Positions 53,509 to 63,166 are shown, numbered from the stretch's first letter. The stretch: 64,000 nt of DNA from Kiritimatiellota bacterium B12222 (GCA_029719485.1 CP120722.1:62001-126000), one strand, 5' to 3'. Notes: generated by a model not told the origin, from the sequence alone. Made by a program: numbers and translations.

Positions 53509-54912
53509 ATGAAACACGCTATCCCCCTATCCTCTTTACTTCTCCTCAGCATCGGTTTGACATCGATGGTTCATGCGGAGTCCTTTGAATCCTCCACTGA
53601 CGGCTGGAAATCCGACAGCCCCGCAACAAGTCGTATCGTCTCGGTAGCAGAGGGTGCCCCTGCCGCAGCCATTACAGAGGGTGAATTCTGCTTAGAACTC
53701 AGCGCGGACAATGGGAAAGCCTGGACACAATTAGCTGTTCAAGCAAACCTGGCGAAACAAATACGCCAATCTGACACCTTGTCATTTGACCTTTTTGTTC
53801 CCGCAAGCAGCCTCCCCAAAGAAGGCTGGGCAAAAGTACAAGTACGTCTTTTCGGAGGAAAAGGTGACCAAGTCTCTTTTGACCTTACTGAAGATATCGC
53901 CCTGACCCTCAATGAAGATAAAAGCTATAAAGTAGAGTGGAATTACGCAGCCCACCCCGATTTCGATCCAAACTGCTACTGGGCTCACATCGCTATCGTC
54001 AAACTGGGCAGCGGCGGAACCCTGTCCCCCCTCTATATTGATAACATTCAATTTGGAAATGGACCCGAAGTGAGCAGCACCGACAGCTTTCTACTCGATG
54101 ACAGCTGGGAGCTCATCTTCGAAGATAATTTTGATGGTGAACACGGCGCAGCACCCCCAGAACACTGGCGCCTCGGCGCCCAGTGGAAAGCGGATGGCAC
54201 TTGGCGCGACTCTACCCCTTCCATGGAAGAAGCCTATTTGGACGGCAAAGGCAATTTAGTCATGCGTACCCAATATAAAGACGGTAAACGTTTAGCCTCC
54301 TACCTCGTAACCTCCGAAGCAGGAACCTATGCCAAAGAAGATAGCATCACATTCGGCCCCGGTGAAAACGGTATTTTCATCGAATGGCGGGTAAACCTTT
54401 CACAATACAAAGCCTTCGCTTCATGGTTCGCCTTATGGTTATTCTCCGACACACCTTATGAGAACGACCCCGCCAAAGGTTCTGAAATTGACGTCATGGA
54501 ATACGTCCCTTTTGAAAGTGATGCTTACTCCCTGATGAATAAATTTAACGCCGCAATCCATATTGCCAATGGAGGCCCAAGCGCTATCGGACCTCCTACC
54601 CCCTACGGTCATACTGAATTTGATTCTACCCGCTGGAATACTTGGGGACTGCACTGGACCAAAGAACAACAGGTCTTTTATCTCAATGGTAAACCCTATT
54701 GGATAAATACCAAAAATGTCTCCACCACAGATGATCACGGCCTACGCATGACCATTGAAATCGCCAACGGAGATCCTGAAAAGGGTAATAAAAATCATTG
54801 GGGACATGCCGTCGGGAAGTTTGAAGACAATCCTGAAGCATACCTCCCTTCCTACGCCTATATTGATTACGTGCGCGTCTACAAAAAAAGACCCACAACA
54901 GAAGCCAAATAA
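53509..54912 (+). CDS. GH16 family beta-glucanase/laminarinase-like enzyme
   Basis: Signal peptide (ends MVHAE), an N-terminal jelly-roll of about 160 residues resembling a carbohydrate-binding module (FESSTDGWKSDSP...LYIDNIQFGNG), then a GH16 domain. The catalytic motif is E326-I-D328-V-M-E331; nearby are FASWFALWLFSD and WGLHWTKEQQVFYLNGK. The substrate is likely a beta-1,3 or mixed beta-glucan or a galactan; family members differ and I cannot choose. It has a regulon element upstream and its own terminator. Confidence 0.9.
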   Translation: MKHAIPLSSLLLLSIGLTSMVHAESFESSTDGWKSDSPATSRIVSVAEGAPAAAITEGEFCLELSADNGKAWTQLAVQANLAKQIRQSDTLSFDLFVPASSLPKEGWAKVQVRLFGGKGDQVSFDLTEDIALTLNEDKSYKVEWNYAAHPDFDPNCYWAHIAIVKLGSGGTLSPLYIDNIQFGNGPEVSSTDSFLLDDSWELIFEDNFDGEHGAAPPEHWRLGAQWKADGTWRDSTPSMEEAYLDGKGNLVMRTQYKDGKRLASYLVTSEAGTYAKEDSITFGPGENGIFIEWRVNLSQYKAFASWFALWLFSDTPYENDPAKGSEIDVMEYVPFESDAYSLMNKFNAAIHIANGGPSAIGPPTPYGHTEFDSTRWNTWGLHWTKEQQVFYLNGKPYWINTKNVSTTDDHGLRMTIEIANGDPEKGNKNHWGHAVGKFEDNPEAYLPSYAYIDYVRVYKKRPTTEAK

Positions 54913-54947
54913 AAAATTTAAACCGAAGTATCTTCTCATATTTCGGT

Positions 54948-54979
54948 GGCTCCCAGGGTTTCCCTGGGAGCCTTTTTTT
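54948..54979 (+). terminator. Terminator of the GH16 gene
   Basis: Perfect 11-bp stem GGCTCCCAGGG / CCCTGGGAGCC with a TTT loop and seven T. Confidence 0.95.
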
Positions 54980-55243
54980 ATGCACTGTTCGCATTATTCG
55001 TAACGAAACGAAGAATATTTAAAAACCGACTATAAATAAAATGTAAGAAAAAATAATATTTACGAACGTCAAAACCCCCAACACCCAATCAGATCCAAAC
55101 ACTCAACTCCACAAACCTCTAAACCCAACATAATCATAGATTTATAATGATATTACGTAAAACCTTCTCAGTAAAAACAAAATCCCAGATAAAGAACAGG
55201 CCAGAACTTAAATAAGTTGACACCCCTAAGTTTGTACAGAGTT
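54980..55243. other. AT-rich intergenic region
   Basis: No gene is seen. The sequence is markedly A-rich; the only feature found is the regulatory element at its right edge. Confidence 0.4.
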
Positions 55244-55294
55244 CTATTTGCAACAGGAATAATATTGGCAGCTCATAAAAATGTGGAGTACCTT
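55244..55294 (+). promoter_or_regulatory. CTATTTGCAAC element and promoter, first tandem PEP-CTERM gene
   Basis: CTATTTGCAAC (55244-55254), 10 nt, TTGGCA (55265-55270), 18 nt, TACCTT (55289-55294). The spacer contains ATAAAAATGTGGAG, nearly identical to the next site. The ATG is 112 nt after the element. Confidence 0.6.
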
Positions 55295-55365
55295 TAAGGT
55301 AATCTAACAATCCAGACCATTGAACTGTTGGGGAACTACTCTAACCAAATAACACAAGGACTCTC

Positions 55366-56070
55366 ATGAAACTTCCAAACACAAAACTCCTTATTCCTGC
55401 GCTGGCAGCAGTTCTGATGGGAGCAACCTCTGCTTCAGCCGAGGTTATCTACATTATAGATTATGACTCCAACACATCAAACTACAGCCAGAATGATAGT
55501 TCTGCTGCACCCGTTAAAGATCATGGAACTTTCTCCTATACCCCAGGTAGCAATACCAATGGTGTAGGCGGGACGAACGCGCTCAGCCTCGATTGGGATG
55601 CAACCACTGCAGCTCCATCAGACAATTATCAATTTAAGCTATTTACAAATAAGAACTCTACTGCAAATTTAGCAACAACGGATGATTTATCATTGCTTAG
55701 TTTAGACTTCAGCCTTTTCGTGGCAGGACAAGTTGCTTCACCTGATCCCATTAAACTTGCGGTTTCTTTTAGCGGAAACAAATCTGCAGATAAAAACATC
55801 TCCCCGGTCAACGGCAGTTACACGAACTATTCATTCGCCTTAAGCGATTTCACCTTTGCATCAGCCCCTACACTTGGAGATATTAACGGTGGTTTACAAG
55901 TCGTAATTGAAAGTGGCTGGGACAAGGGAGATAACGTTTTCGGCTGGGATTCAGGTAACTCCATTCACTTGGACAATGTTTCTGTAAATCAAGCCATCCC
56001 TGAACCTTCTTCAGTGATCTTACTCTTGGTAGCCGGTGGTGCACTCCTGTTCTACCGTCGCAAGAAATAA
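55366..56070 (+). CDS. PEP-CTERM sorting domain protein (tandem copy 1)
   Basis: Signal peptide ends near TSASAE. The 180-residue domain is rich in Asn/Ser/Asp (YDSNTSNYSQNDSS), with a jelly-roll-like ending IHLDNVSVNQ. The C-terminus is IPEPSSVILLLVAGGALL plus a basic RRKK tail. AAGGA lies before the ATG. It shares its promoter layout, C-terminal signal and 62-nt 3' flank with the next gene, although the mature domains differ. Confidence 0.9.
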   Translation: MKLPNTKLLIPALAAVLMGATSASAEVIYIIDYDSNTSNYSQNDSSAAPVKDHGTFSYTPGSNTNGVGGTNALSLDWDATTAAPSDNYQFKLFTNKNSTANLATTDDLSLLSLDFSLFVAGQVASPDPIKLAVSFSGNKSADKNISPVNGSYTNYSFALSDFTFASAPTLGDINGGLQVVIESGWDKGDNVFGWDSGNSIHLDNVSVNQAIPEPSSVILLLVAGGALLFYRRKK

Positions 56071-56129
56071 ATTCCTACGGTTACAATAGCCGTTCTTGAT
56101 CTGGGCATCTCCACTTTCGTGGGGATGCC
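56068..56129 (+). repeat. 62-nt direct repeat at the gene end, copy 1
   Basis: From the stop codon through the terminator stem this segment matches 57000-57061 with five substitutions and no gaps. Confidence 0.9.
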
Positions 56130-56137
56130 TTTTTTTA
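56104..56137 (+). terminator. Terminator of tandem PEP-CTERM gene 1
   Basis: GGCATCTCCAC / GTGGGGATGCC with a TTTC loop, then eight T. Confidence 0.93.
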
Positions 56138-56247
56138 TAGCCCTCTGAAAACTCACTCTTCACAGAAAAGTGGAATATATTTTATATATTCATTGCTACC
56201 CAGAGAGTTACCCACACACACAGCTTTGCATCCCTGTTCCCAAAATT

Positions 56248-56298
56248 CTATTTGCAACAGGATAACAATTGAAACCCGATAAAATGCTGGAGTAAAAT
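56248..56298 (+). promoter_or_regulatory. CTATTTGCAAC element and promoter, second tandem PEP-CTERM gene
   Basis: CTATTTGCAAC (56248-56258), 10 nt, TTGAAA (56269-56274), 18 nt, TAAAAT (56293-56298): the best promoter of the set. The ATG is again exactly 112 nt after the element. Confidence 0.65.
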
Positions 56299-56369
56299 TC
56301 ATGTAAATACGTTCTCAAAGTCTTAAGCCTTGGGGATAATCAGTTTTAACCTCAAAACGAAAACCTCCC

Positions 56370-57002
56370 ATGAAAACCATACCTCAAAAATACATACTCC
56401 CTGCGCTAGCCCTTGCTTTCGCTTGCGTTTCTTCGCTCTTTGCGGAAACTATCCTGTTTAATGATACTGTTCAAAACGGAGGCTCTTTCGCCAACGGCAC
56501 CATTACCATTGATAGTAGCATTACTTTTCCAGATACGGGAAATACAGACACCCTCAAATGGACACCTGATGGCAGCTATAAAAGTGGTGGACTACAATTT
56601 TGGGGAGGTAAGTCAATGGTGGTACCTACAGGCACCACAAATCTTGAATTTTCTTTCTACGCTGATGTTGTGGGCTCTTGGTACTTGAACGATACAACAG
56701 TAAATTTCGATACCGGTAGCTTTAACATCGCAACAGACTCTTGGACCCTTGACGGAGCAGCAGGTGCAACAGGAAATGTCTCTGGACAAACCTGGCATAC
56801 CATCAATCTGGATCTCACCTCGATCGCAAACTTTGAAGCAGGAACCTCTGTACTCAACGGGCTTGTAACGATTAAAAATAATACAGCTCTCAACCCCGTT
56901 TATATTGGTGACATCCGCTTAACCTCTATTCCAGAACCATCATCAGTGGTCTTACTGCTGGTCGCAGGCGGACTGCTTCTCTATTTACGGCGTAAGAAAT
57001 AA
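56370..57002 (+). CDS. PEP-CTERM sorting domain protein (tandem copy 2)
   Basis: Signal peptide (ends SSLFAE), then a domain of about 160 residues starting ETILFNDTVQNGGSF and containing GGLQFWGGKSMVVPTG and WHTINLDLTSI, likely a beta-sandwich. The C-terminus IPEPSSVVLLLVAGGLLL plus RRKK is almost the same as in copy 1, while the body is different. No Shine-Dalgarno before the ATG. Probably surface-exposed, and co-regulated with GH16. Confidence 0.9.
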   Translation: MKTIPQKYILPALALAFACVSSLFAETILFNDTVQNGGSFANGTITIDSSITFPDTGNTDTLKWTPDGSYKSGGLQFWGGKSMVVPTGTTNLEFSFYADVVGSWYLNDTTVNFDTGSFNIATDSWTLDGAAGATGNVSGQTWHTINLDLTSIANFEAGTSVLNGLVTIKNNTALNPVYIGDIRLTSIPEPSSVVLLLVAGGLLLYLRRKK

Positions 57003-57061
57003 ATTCCTGCGGCCACGATAGCCGTTCTTGATCTGGGCATCCCCACTTTCGTGGGGATGCC
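57000..57061 (+). repeat. 62-nt direct repeat at the gene end, copy 2
   Basis: Partner of 56068-56129; the differences are four A/G or T/C changes before the hairpin and one within its stem. Confidence 0.9.
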
Positions 57062-57066
57062 CTTTT
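57036..57066 (+). terminator. Terminator of tandem PEP-CTERM gene 2
   Basis: Perfect stem GGCATCCCCAC / GTGGGGATGCC with a TTTC loop, then C and four T. Confidence 0.88.
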
Positions 57067-57128
57067 GTCTTCCAACCTCTCGTAAAGAGTTCACCCCGCG
57101 CAGCCACAACTAAAGCCCGAACTTTCAG

Positions 57129-57179
57129 CTATTCGCATCGCAGTCCCCCTTGACCCCATGCAAACTCTCCTCCATAAAT
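57129..57179 (+). promoter_or_regulatory. Variant element and promoter of the GH42-arabinose operon
   Basis: CTATTCGCATC (57129-57139) differs from the consensus element at two of 11 positions. It is followed by exactly 10 nt, a good -35 TTGACC (57150-57155), 18 nt and ATAAAT (57174-57179). The conserved spacing argues that it is a real member. Confidence 0.55.
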
Positions 57180-57223
57180 AGAAGGGTTCCCCCTCCCTTT
57201 TCCACCCGATCACTCCTACGCAT

Positions 57224-59296
57224 ATGAGCACCCCCACCGACGCAAATTCATTCCCAACTCCGCCTCGTCACCAACGCCCAACCACGCTAAAGAAATTTCT
57301 TTTCGGTGCCCCCTACTATCCGGAACACTGGCAAGCTGAAGATCGGAAACTTGATGGCGAACGCATGCGCAACGCAGGGGTGAATGTCGTCCGCATGGCC
57401 GAGTTTGCTTGGGATGTCATCGAACCTTCCCGCGAAAATTTTGATTTCACCCTCTTTGATGAAACCATTGCCACCCTCGGTAAACAAGGAATCGAAACCA
57501 TTCTCTGCACCCCTACCGCCACCCCTCCACGCTGGCTAACCGCAGATAAACCCGATTGGATGCGGGTGACATCAGAAGGCGTCCGCATGGAACATGGGAA
57601 CCGTCAACACACCTGCACCAACAATCCAGCTTTTCGCGCTGAATCCCGTCGCATCACCCGCGCCATGGCTGAACATTATCGGGACAATTCCCTCGTCACC
57701 GGCTGGCAAACCGATAACGAATTCCACTGCCACTACACGGCTTGCTACTGCCCATCCTGTCGCAGCGGATTTCAACACTGGCTCGAACAGAAATATGGCA
57801 ATATCGAAACCCTCAATGAAAAGTGGGGAAACCGATTCTGGGCCCAAACCTACGACCAATTTGATCAAATCGAACTCCCACGTCACGGCCTTTATCCCGC
57901 CCCGGGCAACCCCAGCCACGAATTGGACCACTCACGCTACCTCAGCGCCTCCATCACCGCCTTCCAAGCCGAACAAGTCGCCATCCTGCGTGAAGTAAAT
58001 CCCACGTGGTGGATCACCCACAATGGGGTATTCGATAAAATCGACCACTGGACCTTTTCCGAAGACTTGGATTTTTACGCAGTCGACGTCTATCCCGGCT
58101 TCGCCGGAGTCACCGCCGATTCCTACACTTGGGGCGCACTCAAACACGAGTCCTGCCGTTACGTGAGCGGTGGCTACATCGTGCCCGAACAAAGTACGGG
58201 CCCCGGTGGACAACTCGAATACATGCACATGACCTGTGAACCCGGACAAATGCGCCTCTGGGCATGGCAGGGCATTGCCCATGGAGCCGACGGCATCCTG
58301 CATTTCCGCTGGCGCACCTGCCGCTTCGGCGCAGAAATTTATTGGAATGGCGTTCTCGACCACGACAATGTACCACGTCGTCGCTACGAAGAATTTGCCC
58401 AAGAAGGTCAGGAACTTCAAAAAGTGGGATCTCAACTTTTAGGATCCGTAAAGGAAGTTAAAATTGGCCTGTTGTGTAACTACGACTCCGAAGAAATGTT
58501 TGCCTCCCAAACCAATGGCTTCCCCGGACCCGAAGACCAAATCAAAGCACTTTTTTCCACGGCAACCCGACGCCATCTGCCGGTAGGCTTACTGGATCCA
58601 CGCGACTCTTTTGACGGCATGGAAATCATCATCATGCCCACACAATTGGCCGAAGACCCTGCACTGACCTTAAAGCTTGAAGACTTCGTTTCTAAAGGCG
58701 GCTGTCTTCTCGTCACCGCGCGCTCCTACACGCGCAGTGTAGATAACCACGTGCTGCCGCTTACCTCACCCGCAGGCCTCAGTCCTCTACTGGGTATTAA
58801 ACGTGAAGAAGAAGGACGACTCATTTCAGGCATGGACACCTTTCAACTGGAAGGATGCGAAAACACTACGATCCCTGCCTTTGGCGGATACGAAATCCTT
58901 AACCTTGAAGGCGCACGCACAGTGGCCACTTGGCAGGTCGGCAAACCCGGAAGACATCCCCATTACGCCCAAGGAAAATGCGGTTTCAGTCACAATCAGG
59001 TAGGAAGCGGACATGCCTTCTATTTGGGTAGTTACATCAACGCTGAAAATGCGGGCGCCCTCTACGATATCCTCCTCGCCACCAAACCCATCACTCCTTT
59101 GGCCACTGCAAACGAACTTGTGGAGATGAGCATTCGCCATCGGGATGACCGCCGTTTTCTCTTTCTCCTCAATCACACGCTCGAAACCCAAATCGTTAGC
59201 GACCTACCTTCAGGAACCGAAATCCTGAAAGATTGCCCCGTACAAGATCAGGTCACACTCGAGCCCTTCGGTGTTCAAGTGATTGCCCTCGATTGA
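57224..59296 (+). CDS. Glycoside hydrolase family 42 (beta-galactosidase/alpha-L-arabinopyranosidase)
   Basis: Retaining enzyme: LFGAPYYPEHWQAEDRKLDGERM at the start, acid/base E166 in GWQTDNEFH, nucleophile E322 in YIVPEQSTGPGG, and the zinc-type Cys cluster in HYTACYCPSC. The trimerisation (glutaminase-like) domain with FLFLLNHT and a C-terminal beta domain follow. 690 residues, normal. No signal peptide. As first gene of an arabinose operon it may release L-arabinopyranose rather than galactose (inference). Confidence 0.92.
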   Translation: MSTPTDANSFPTPPRHQRPTTLKKFLFGAPYYPEHWQAEDRKLDGERMRNAGVNVVRMAEFAWDVIEPSRENFDFTLFDETIATLGKQGIETILCTPTATPPRWLTADKPDWMRVTSEGVRMEHGNRQHTCTNNPAFRAESRRITRAMAEHYRDNSLVTGWQTDNEFHCHYTACYCPSCRSGFQHWLEQKYGNIETLNEKWGNRFWAQTYDQFDQIELPRHGLYPAPGNPSHELDHSRYLSASITAFQAEQVAILREVNPTWWITHNGVFDKIDHWTFSEDLDFYAVDVYPGFAGVTADSYTWGALKHESCRYVSGGYIVPEQSTGPGGQLEYMHMTCEPGQMRLWAWQGIAHGADGILHFRWRTCRFGAEIYWNGVLDHDNVPRRRYEEFAQEGQELQKVGSQLLGSVKEVKIGLLCNYDSEEMFASQTNGFPGPEDQIKALFSTATRRHLPVGLLDPRDSFDGMEIIIMPTQLAEDPALTLKLEDFVSKGGCLLVTARSYTRSVDNHVLPLTSPAGLSPLLGIKREEEGRLISGMDTFQLEGCENTTIPAFGGYEILNLEGARTVATWQVGKPGRHPHYAQGKCGFSHNQVGSGHAFYLGSYINAENAGALYDILLATKPITPLATANELVEMSIRHRDDRRFLFLLNHTLETQIVSDLPSGTEILKDCPVQDQVTLEPFGVQVIALD

Positions 59297-59344
59297 CTCC
59301 AGCCCCTCGCCCCCTACGATTTAATTCCCACAGAGACAACTCAC

Positions 59345-60952
59345 ATGAACCACAGCCACGATTCTCAGCTCGCCGAGCAGATACGAAACGGCCAAACCAT
59401 TCTGGGTATAGAAATGGGCTCCACGCGCATCAAAGCCGTACTCACAGGAGTAGATTCCAGACCTATCGCCACCGGCAATTTTGGCTGGGAAAATTCTCAG
59501 GAAAACGGAGTGTGGACCTACTCCCTAGACGAGATGTGGCAGGGCATTCAATCCTGCTTTGCTGAACTGCAAAACCAAGTAGAAGCCCTCACCGGGCTAC
59601 GCATCCAAAAATTAAAATCGCTGGGCGTAAGCGGCATGATGCACGGCTATCTGGTTTTCGATGCCGAGGACCATCTGCTCACTCCTTTTCGGACCTGGCG
59701 CAATACCTTCACCGCCGAAGCCTCAAAGGAACTTACCGACTGCTTTCAATACCCCATCCCTCAACGCTGGAGTATCGCCCACCTCTATCAGGCCATGCTC
59801 AAACAAGAACCGCATGTGCCTTACATTGCACACATCACCACCCTCGCCGGATATGTTCACTGGAAATTGACCGGACAACAAGTCTTGGGTATCGGGGAAG
59901 CTTCCGGCATGTTCCCCATTGATCTGCAAACGCAACAGTATAACCGCGAGCATATGAACCTGTTTGACCGCAAGGTCCTGGACGCAGGTCTTTCGTGGAC
60001 CTTAAACGAAATCTTACCTCAAGTACGTCAAGCCGGGGATCTTGCAGGTGAACTCACGGAGCAGGGAGCAGCTCTACTGGATCCCACCGGCACCTTAGCC
60101 GCAGGAAATCCTCTCTGCCCTCCCGAAGGTGATGCCGGCACAGGAATGGTTGCCACCAACAGCGTAGATCTTTGCATGGGAAACGTGTCTGCAGGAACCT
60201 CTGTATTTGCCATGTTGGTACTTGAAAAAGAACTCTCCCGCGCACATCCCGAAATTGATTTGGTCACCACACCCGACGGAAAACTGGTGGGCATGGCCCA
60301 CTCGAACAATTGCAGTTCAGATATTGACGCATGGATCAAACTTTTCGCCGAAGCCACCCAAGCCCTTGGCATGGATCTATCCCCAACGGATCTCTATAAC
60401 AAATTATTGCCCACAGCTCTCCAAGGAGATGCAGACTGCGGTGGGTTGTTATCCTACGGATACCTTTCCGGCGAACACATCACGGGTTTTGAAGAAGGTC
60501 GCCCCCTCATGACCCGCTCTCCCGACAGCACCTTCTCCTTGGCCAACTTCATGCGCATGCATCTCTTCACCGCCCTCTGCGCCATGCGCACAGGTTTGGA
60601 TGTGTTGCTGAAAGAAGAAGGCGCAAAAATCAAAGCCATTCGCGGACATGGCGGATTTTTCAAAACCCCGGAAGTCGGACAACGCATCATGGCCGCCGCC
60701 ACCGGAGCACCGGTCTCCCTGCTCGAATCCTCAGGAGAAGGAGGCGCATGGGGAATGGCACTACTGGCTGGCTTCGCAGTGAGAGAAAACCGAACGGAAA
60801 CCCTTCCCGACTTCCTACATAAAGTATTCGAAGGGAGAATGTCCGAACCTCTCGCGCCAAACCCAGAAGATGTCGCAGGATTCGAAAGCTATTTTAAACG
60901 ATACCATCAAGGGCTCGATATCGAACAAGCCGCCATCGACGCATTGCGGTAA
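59345..60952 (+). CDS. FGGY-family kinase, probable L-ribulokinase
   Basis: ATP-dependent sugar kinase: the phosphate loop ILGIEMGSTRIKAV, the substrate loop LGVSGMMHGYLVFD, PFRTWRNTF, and near the end IRGHGGFFKTPEVGQRIMAAATGAPVSLLESSGEGGAWGMALLAG (FGGY signature region). The 535 residues and FRTWRN segment differ from Escherichia AraB and fit the divergent ribulokinases found beside araA/araD. Position directly before AraD makes L-ribulose the likely substrate. Confidence 0.85.
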   Translation: MNHSHDSQLAEQIRNGQTILGIEMGSTRIKAVLTGVDSRPIATGNFGWENSQENGVWTYSLDEMWQGIQSCFAELQNQVEALTGLRIQKLKSLGVSGMMHGYLVFDAEDHLLTPFRTWRNTFTAEASKELTDCFQYPIPQRWSIAHLYQAMLKQEPHVPYIAHITTLAGYVHWKLTGQQVLGIGEASGMFPIDLQTQQYNREHMNLFDRKVLDAGLSWTLNEILPQVRQAGDLAGELTEQGAALLDPTGTLAAGNPLCPPEGDAGTGMVATNSVDLCMGNVSAGTSVFAMLVLEKELSRAHPEIDLVTTPDGKLVGMAHSNNCSSDIDAWIKLFAEATQALGMDLSPTDLYNKLLPTALQGDADCGGLLSYGYLSGEHITGFEEGRPLMTRSPDSTFSLANFMRMHLFTALCAMRTGLDVLLKEEGAKIKAIRGHGGFFKTPEVGQRIMAAATGAPVSLLESSGEGGAWGMALLAGFAVRENRTETLPDFLHKVFEGRMSEPLAPNPEDVAGFESYFKRYHQGLDIEQAAIDALR

Positions 60953-60963
60953 AAGGAAAACAT

Positions 60964-61677
60964 ATGAACCCATTAAAAGTAAGCGTTTGTGAAGCCAATA
61001 AAGAAATTAATCGTATCCAGTTGGCGATTCTCACCTGGGGCAATGCCTCCCAAGTAGACCGTGAGCTCGGAGTCTTCGCCATCAAACCAAGTGGTGTAGC
61101 CTACAAAGACTTAACTCCTGACATGATCCCCCTCATCTCCCTGGAAACGGGCAAGAAGGTAGAGGGAGACCTGAATCCTTCATCCGACACCCCCACCCAT
61201 TGGCATCTCTATCGTGCTTTTCACGAAGTGGGCGGTATCGTGCACACACATTCCCCCCATGCCACCGCATGGTCACAGGCACGAATGGAAATCCCCTGCT
61301 TAGGAACCACCCACGCAGATTCATTTTACGGCCCCATCCCCTGCACCCGTCCATTGACCGCGGAAGAAATTCAATCCGACTATGAATTGAATACTGGAAA
61401 AGTCATCGCCGAGCATTTCATTCGTTCCGGCCTGAACCCTTTGGAAGTACCCGGAGTCTTGGTCTCCGCTCATGCCCCTTTTACTTGGGGGAAAAATGCC
61501 ATGGATGCTGTGACCAACGCCCAGATCCTCGAAGAAGTCGCCCGCATGGCCATCTCCACCCGTACCCTCAATCCCGAGGGTCCAGTGGCGGAACCCTACC
61601 TCATTGAAAAACATTATACTCGTAAACACGGAAAAGACGCGACCTACGGTCAGCCCCAACAGGAGAAACAGTCATGA
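60964..61677 (+). CDS. araD: L-ribulose-5-phosphate 4-epimerase
   Basis: Class II aldolase-type epimerase that converts L-ribulose-5-phosphate to D-xylulose-5-phosphate. [31 protein letters not shown], the zinc histidines in [17 protein letters not shown] and the [10 protein letters not shown] segment are all present, with the third His in [12 protein letters not shown]. 237 residues. AGGA before the ATG, and an ATGA overlap with araA. Confidence 0.95.
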   Translation: MNPLKVSVCEANKEINRIQLAILTWGNASQVDRELGVFAIKPSGVAYKDLTPDMIPLISLETGKKVEGDLNPSSDTPTHWHLYRAFHEVGGIVHTHSPHATAWSQARMEIPCLGTTHADSFYGPIPCTRPLTAEEIQSDYELNTGKVIAEHFIRSGLNPLEVPGVLVSAHAPFTWGKNAMDAVTNAQILEEVARMAISTRTLNPEGPVAEPYLIEKHYTRKHGKDATYGQPQQEKQS

Positions 61678-63107
61678 AAAACCCATTTGAAACCCTCGAA
61701 GTATGGTTTGTCACCGGTAGTCAGCATTTGTACGGCCCCGGTCCTCTCCAACAGGTACAATCCAATACCGACGTCGTGGTGGCAGGCCTTTCTTCCGAAG
61801 GAAACCTTCCCGTACGCCTGGTCTCCAAACCTATTGTAACCACCGCGGAACAAATTACAGCTGTCTGTCGCGAAGCCAATGCTTCCGAAAATTGCATCGG
61901 CTTGGTTTTTTGGATGCACACCTTTTCCCCTTCCCGGATGTGGATTCAAGGTCTGAAAGAAGTACAGAAACCCTTCCTCCATTTGCACACCCAATTCAAT
62001 CGGGATATTCCTTGGTCCACCATCGACATGGACTTTATGAATTTAAATCAGGCCGCCCATGGTGATCGCGAATTTGGATATATCTGCACCCGCTTAGGCA
62101 AACAGAGAGAAGTCGTGGTCGGACATTGGCAAGATGCCACTGTACAGGCCCGTATTTCATCGTGGATGCGGGTGGTCGCAGCCTGGCACGATCACCAAAA
62201 CTTATTGGTGGCCCGCTTGGGGGATAACATGCGAAATGTGGCCGTGACCGAAGGGGATAAAACCGAAGCCCAAATTCGCTTTGGTTACACCGTGAATGGA
62301 TATGGTATTGGCGATGTCGCAACCCATCTGGAAAACGTTTCCGATGCCGATGCAACAGCCTTGTGCGCGGTCTATGATGCCGAATATCAACTCTCAGAAA
62401 ACTTACGCCCCACAGGAGAACGGCGGGCTGACTTAAAAACTGCGGCCAAAATCGAATTGGCCTTACGAGCCTTCCTCACAGAAACAGGTGCACATGCATT
62501 TACCGACACCTTCGAAAACTTGCATGGTATTCCCCAACTACCCGGCCTGGCCGTACAACGCCTCATGGCCGACGGCTTTGGTTTTGGAGCCGAAGGTGAC
62601 TGGAAACACGCGGCCCTGGTACGCGCCCTCAAAGTCATGGGATACGGCATCGGCGGAGGCACCTCCTTCATGGAAGATTACACCTACCATCTCCACCCTT
62701 CCGGCGGGAAAGTCTTGGGTGCACACATGCTGGAAATTTGTCCCAGCATCGCCGCAAACAAACCCAGCTGCCAAATCCACCCCCTCGGCATCGGTGGCAA
62801 AGAAGACCCTGTTCGTCTGGTATTCGATGCTCATCCCGGTGACGCCATCAATGCCACAGTGATAGACACTGGAGCAGGTTTCCGCCTCATCGTAAACCCC
62901 GCAGTGGTCGAAGCACCCCCGGAAGAACTCCCCCATCTCCCCGTGGCCCGTGCCGTCTGGAAACCGCTTCCGAATCTTGAAATGGCCGCTGAATCGTGGA
63001 TCCAAGCTGGAGGAGCTCACCATACCGCATTCAGTTACGATGTGGATGCCGCCCAATTGAAAACCTTTGCCAACTTGGCAAAGGTGGAGTATCAACTCAT
63101 TCAATAA
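61674..63107 (+). CDS. araA: L-arabinose isomerase
   Basis: Converts L-arabinose to L-ribulose. Starts [12 protein letters not shown], a family signature. [59 protein letters not shown] and [14 protein letters not shown] contain the manganese-site Glu and His residues. 477 residues, full length. GGAG precedes the ATG and it overlaps araD by 4 nt. Confidence 0.97.
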   Translation: MKNPFETLEVWFVTGSQHLYGPGPLQQVQSNTDVVVAGLSSEGNLPVRLVSKPIVTTAEQITAVCREANASENCIGLVFWMHTFSPSRMWIQGLKEVQKPFLHLHTQFNRDIPWSTIDMDFMNLNQAAHGDREFGYICTRLGKQREVVVGHWQDATVQARISSWMRVVAAWHDHQNLLVARLGDNMRNVAVTEGDKTEAQIRFGYTVNGYGIGDVATHLENVSDADATALCAVYDAEYQLSENLRPTGERRADLKTAAKIELALRAFLTETGAHAFTDTFENLHGIPQLPGLAVQRLMADGFGFGAEGDWKHAALVRALKVMGYGIGGGTSFMEDYTYHLHPSGGKVLGAHMLEICPSIAANKPSCQIHPLGIGGKEDPVRLVFDAHPGDAINATVIDTGAGFRLIVNPAVVEAPPEELPHLPVARAVWKPLPNLEMAAESWIQAGGAHHTAFSYDVDAAQLKTFANLAKVEYQLIQ

Positions 63108-63166
63108 CCCAAGAAAGCTCCACCCCTCATCCACGCCATCGAGACCGAAAAACAGAGAGAAACATC

